A stretch of DNA of 7,565 nucleotides from JBBABP01 sp041657585. Lineage in GTDB: Bacteria > Patescibacteriota > Gracilibacteria > Absconditabacterales > Absconditicoccaceae. Location: contig JBBABP010000051.1 of NCBI GenBank assembly GCA_041657585.1, forward strand, positions 1 to 7,565, given 5' to 3'. The notes beneath the pieces are model-generated. The model saw nothing but the letters and a program-made list of their open reading frames with translations. It did no database searches and had not been told where the DNA came from. This document shows, piece by piece, positions 6,120 to 7,565 of the stretch. The translations under genes and the position numbers were made by a program. How positions within the stretch are numbered: position 1 is the first letter of the stretch; each line of letters opens with the position of its first letter.

Positions 6120-7565
6120 TTACTTCGTTCTCTTAATTTTATAATAAGCATTCGTGTTTGGAAGGGACTGAATTATATAATTATTTTCAGATATTCTTAC
6201 TGTTCATTCAACTAGGTAGCCATTGCTTATTATAAAACTTACTGTTCATGTTTGATCTTCGGTTTCCATATTAAAAACATCGCCATACCAAACAAAATTA
6301 TTTGAAAAATATTTTTCAGTTGAAGATCTAACTACTTTATATCTTGATCAAAGGATTTCTATATATCACAATTCAAAATTTCAATTATTAATCAGATTAG
6401 TGTCTATGTAGACATTAGCTTCTTGTAAATTACTTAATCAAGTTTGTATTGATCCAGGCACCGTGCTTACAATTTCATTCTGAACTTTGTTTGTGTTCAG
6501 ATTTGTAAGCATTTGATATTTAACTTTAAACCTATACAAAAACAAAGCTACTTCATATCTAGTTATTGGATTTTCAAAAGTTATTGCGTCAGCAGGTGAC
6601 ACTATTCACATTTCTTGTGCTTTTTGAAAATAATTTTTCCATCGAGGAGCTGCGCTTTCATCTAATTTTTTTCATTCAAAAAGTCTAATAATTGCTACAA
6701 TAAATTGAGATTTATTTATTGTTCATTTTGGATTAAATTTGCCATTAGTTCATTGCAAAACACCGGCTTTACAAATATTTTCCACAAAATTCAGAAGTGA
6801 TGCGTCTACGTCATTTATATCAGAGAAAATGCATTCTTTTGGTAAGGCATCGTTAGAATTTACATTTAAATTAAATACATTTGAAAATGTATCCAATACT
6901 TTAGAAGCTTGTTCTCTAGTCAAAAGTTCAAAAGGTTTATAATCTTGTATATTATTAAAGTTAGTTAATCAATTATCATTCATCCAGCTTATTGCTTCTT
7001 TAAGTTCTGGATTATTATCCACGCTTATAGATGATGCAATTGTTGCAAAACTTGAAAGTATTCAAGTATTTATTTGATTATTATCTCATGAAATTTGACT
7101 AAGTTTGTTCAATCACATTATTCTCAAAGTTTCATTCGTTACGATATTTTTGAACCTATAAATATACAAAGCAATTTCCATTCTTGGGATTTCTTTTTCA
7201 TAAGAATTTATATTGTTCAACATCGTCAATCACAACGCCTGTCATTTTAAATAATAATCTGACCATCGAAATCTACCTGCCTCATAAGATGTTTTTCATT
7301 CAAACATTCTTATCAAAACCGCCATAGCTTCTGGTCTTGTAATTGTTTTTTTCGGCATAAATTGTCAACTTGAGCCCTTAAAAATTCCCCGTTTGCAAAC
7401 ATCTTTTACATATCAAGAAAGTTCAGGATTGACTTTATCTATATCAACAAAATTACAATTCTGATTTTTAACTTCTTGAGAATATCCCAAAATTTTGTAA
7501 GCTTGTCAGATTATTTTTGCGGCTTCTTCTCTAGTCAAAAAATCATTTGGTCTAAATTCATTTTC
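6120..7565 (-). CDS. Surface protein with repeated SLH-like motifs, C-terminal 481 residues (partial)
   Basis: This is a large, probably exported protein whose N-terminus lies beyond the right edge. SLH motifs bind cell-wall polymers and anchor S-layer or surface proteins. Within the visible 481 residues I count five SLH-like units plus a partial one at the edge: about 37-88 (CNFVDIDKVNPELSGYVKDV to ITRPEAMAVLIRM), 100-137, 184-226, 245-297 (CIFSDIND to INKSQFIVAIIRL) and 307-347 (RWKNYFQKAQEMGI to ITRYEVALFLYRF). They form two similar modules, residues about 10-140 and 215-348. Each module carries a Cys pair, C37/C56 and C245/C265. Residues about 380-481 form a different, probably beta-rich tail (YKVVRSS, VWYGDVF, TVSFIISNGYLVEG) that may be the outward-facing domain. 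Signal peptide and start are not visible. TGA is read as Gly throughout. It shares strand with ruvB, 84 bp downstream. Confidence 0.88.

Noticed and set aside
400..7565. Many genes look broken into fragments by TGA stops, suggesting pseudogenes
   Set aside because: All breaks are TGA and fall at conserved glycines; with TGA = Gly every frame is continuous and family motifs are complete.

Overview
The window comes from an AT-rich bacterial genome that reads UGA as glycine (translation table 25). That code is known from Candidatus Gracilibacteria (BD1-5) and Absconditabacteria (SR1) of the Candidate Phyla Radiation (CPR). The evidence is direct. In several recognisable proteins, TGA falls exactly where a conserved glycine belongs: the RuvB Walker A motif (GPSGFGKTT, two of its three Gly are TGA), the HLGN motif and the Gly-Arg just before KMSKS in TrpRS, and the GG of the AbiEii GGTA motif. 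Read with the standard code, every long gene here looks shattered; read with TGA = Gly, all are intact. No start codon has a convincing Shine-Dalgarno sequence.

Layout, left to right. (1) 1-298: probable start of a small membrane protein on the minus strand, cut by the window edge. (2) 338-370: strong terminator. (3) 400-1092, minus: 230-residue protein with a coiled coil and a conserved-looking C-terminal domain. (4) 1093-1266: divergent promoter region. (5) Plus-strand series: tRNA-Arg(GCG), trpS, an alpha/beta hydrolase interrupted by a 10-N assembly gap, a 55-residue charged protein, and an overlapping gene pair that looks like an AbiEii-type toxin-antitoxin module. (6) A further promoter and a 305-residue protein of unknown function with an acidic Gly-Asp-Glu-rich N-terminus. 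(7) On the minus strand, converging on it with only 7 bp between, ruvB, and upstream of that the C-terminal 481 residues of a protein with repeated S-layer-homology-like (SLH) motifs. A 9-bp tandem repeat and a long hairpin fill the 84 bp between these last two.

How the genes relate. trpS and tRNA-Arg are translation genes and probably share a promoter. The hydrolase follows trpS closely and may be in the same transcript. The 3223-4081 pair is the only defence or stability-type cassette seen. The 305-residue gene beside it has its own promoter, so it may be independent. ruvB (Holliday junction branch migration) and the surface protein are functionally unrelated neighbours. I see no insertion sequence, phage gene, CRISPR array or origin. 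The most unusual items are the recoded AbiEii-like pair, the uncharacterised 305-residue protein, the GCG anticodon, the paired cysteines in the surface protein, and the repeat/hairpin block before ruvB.
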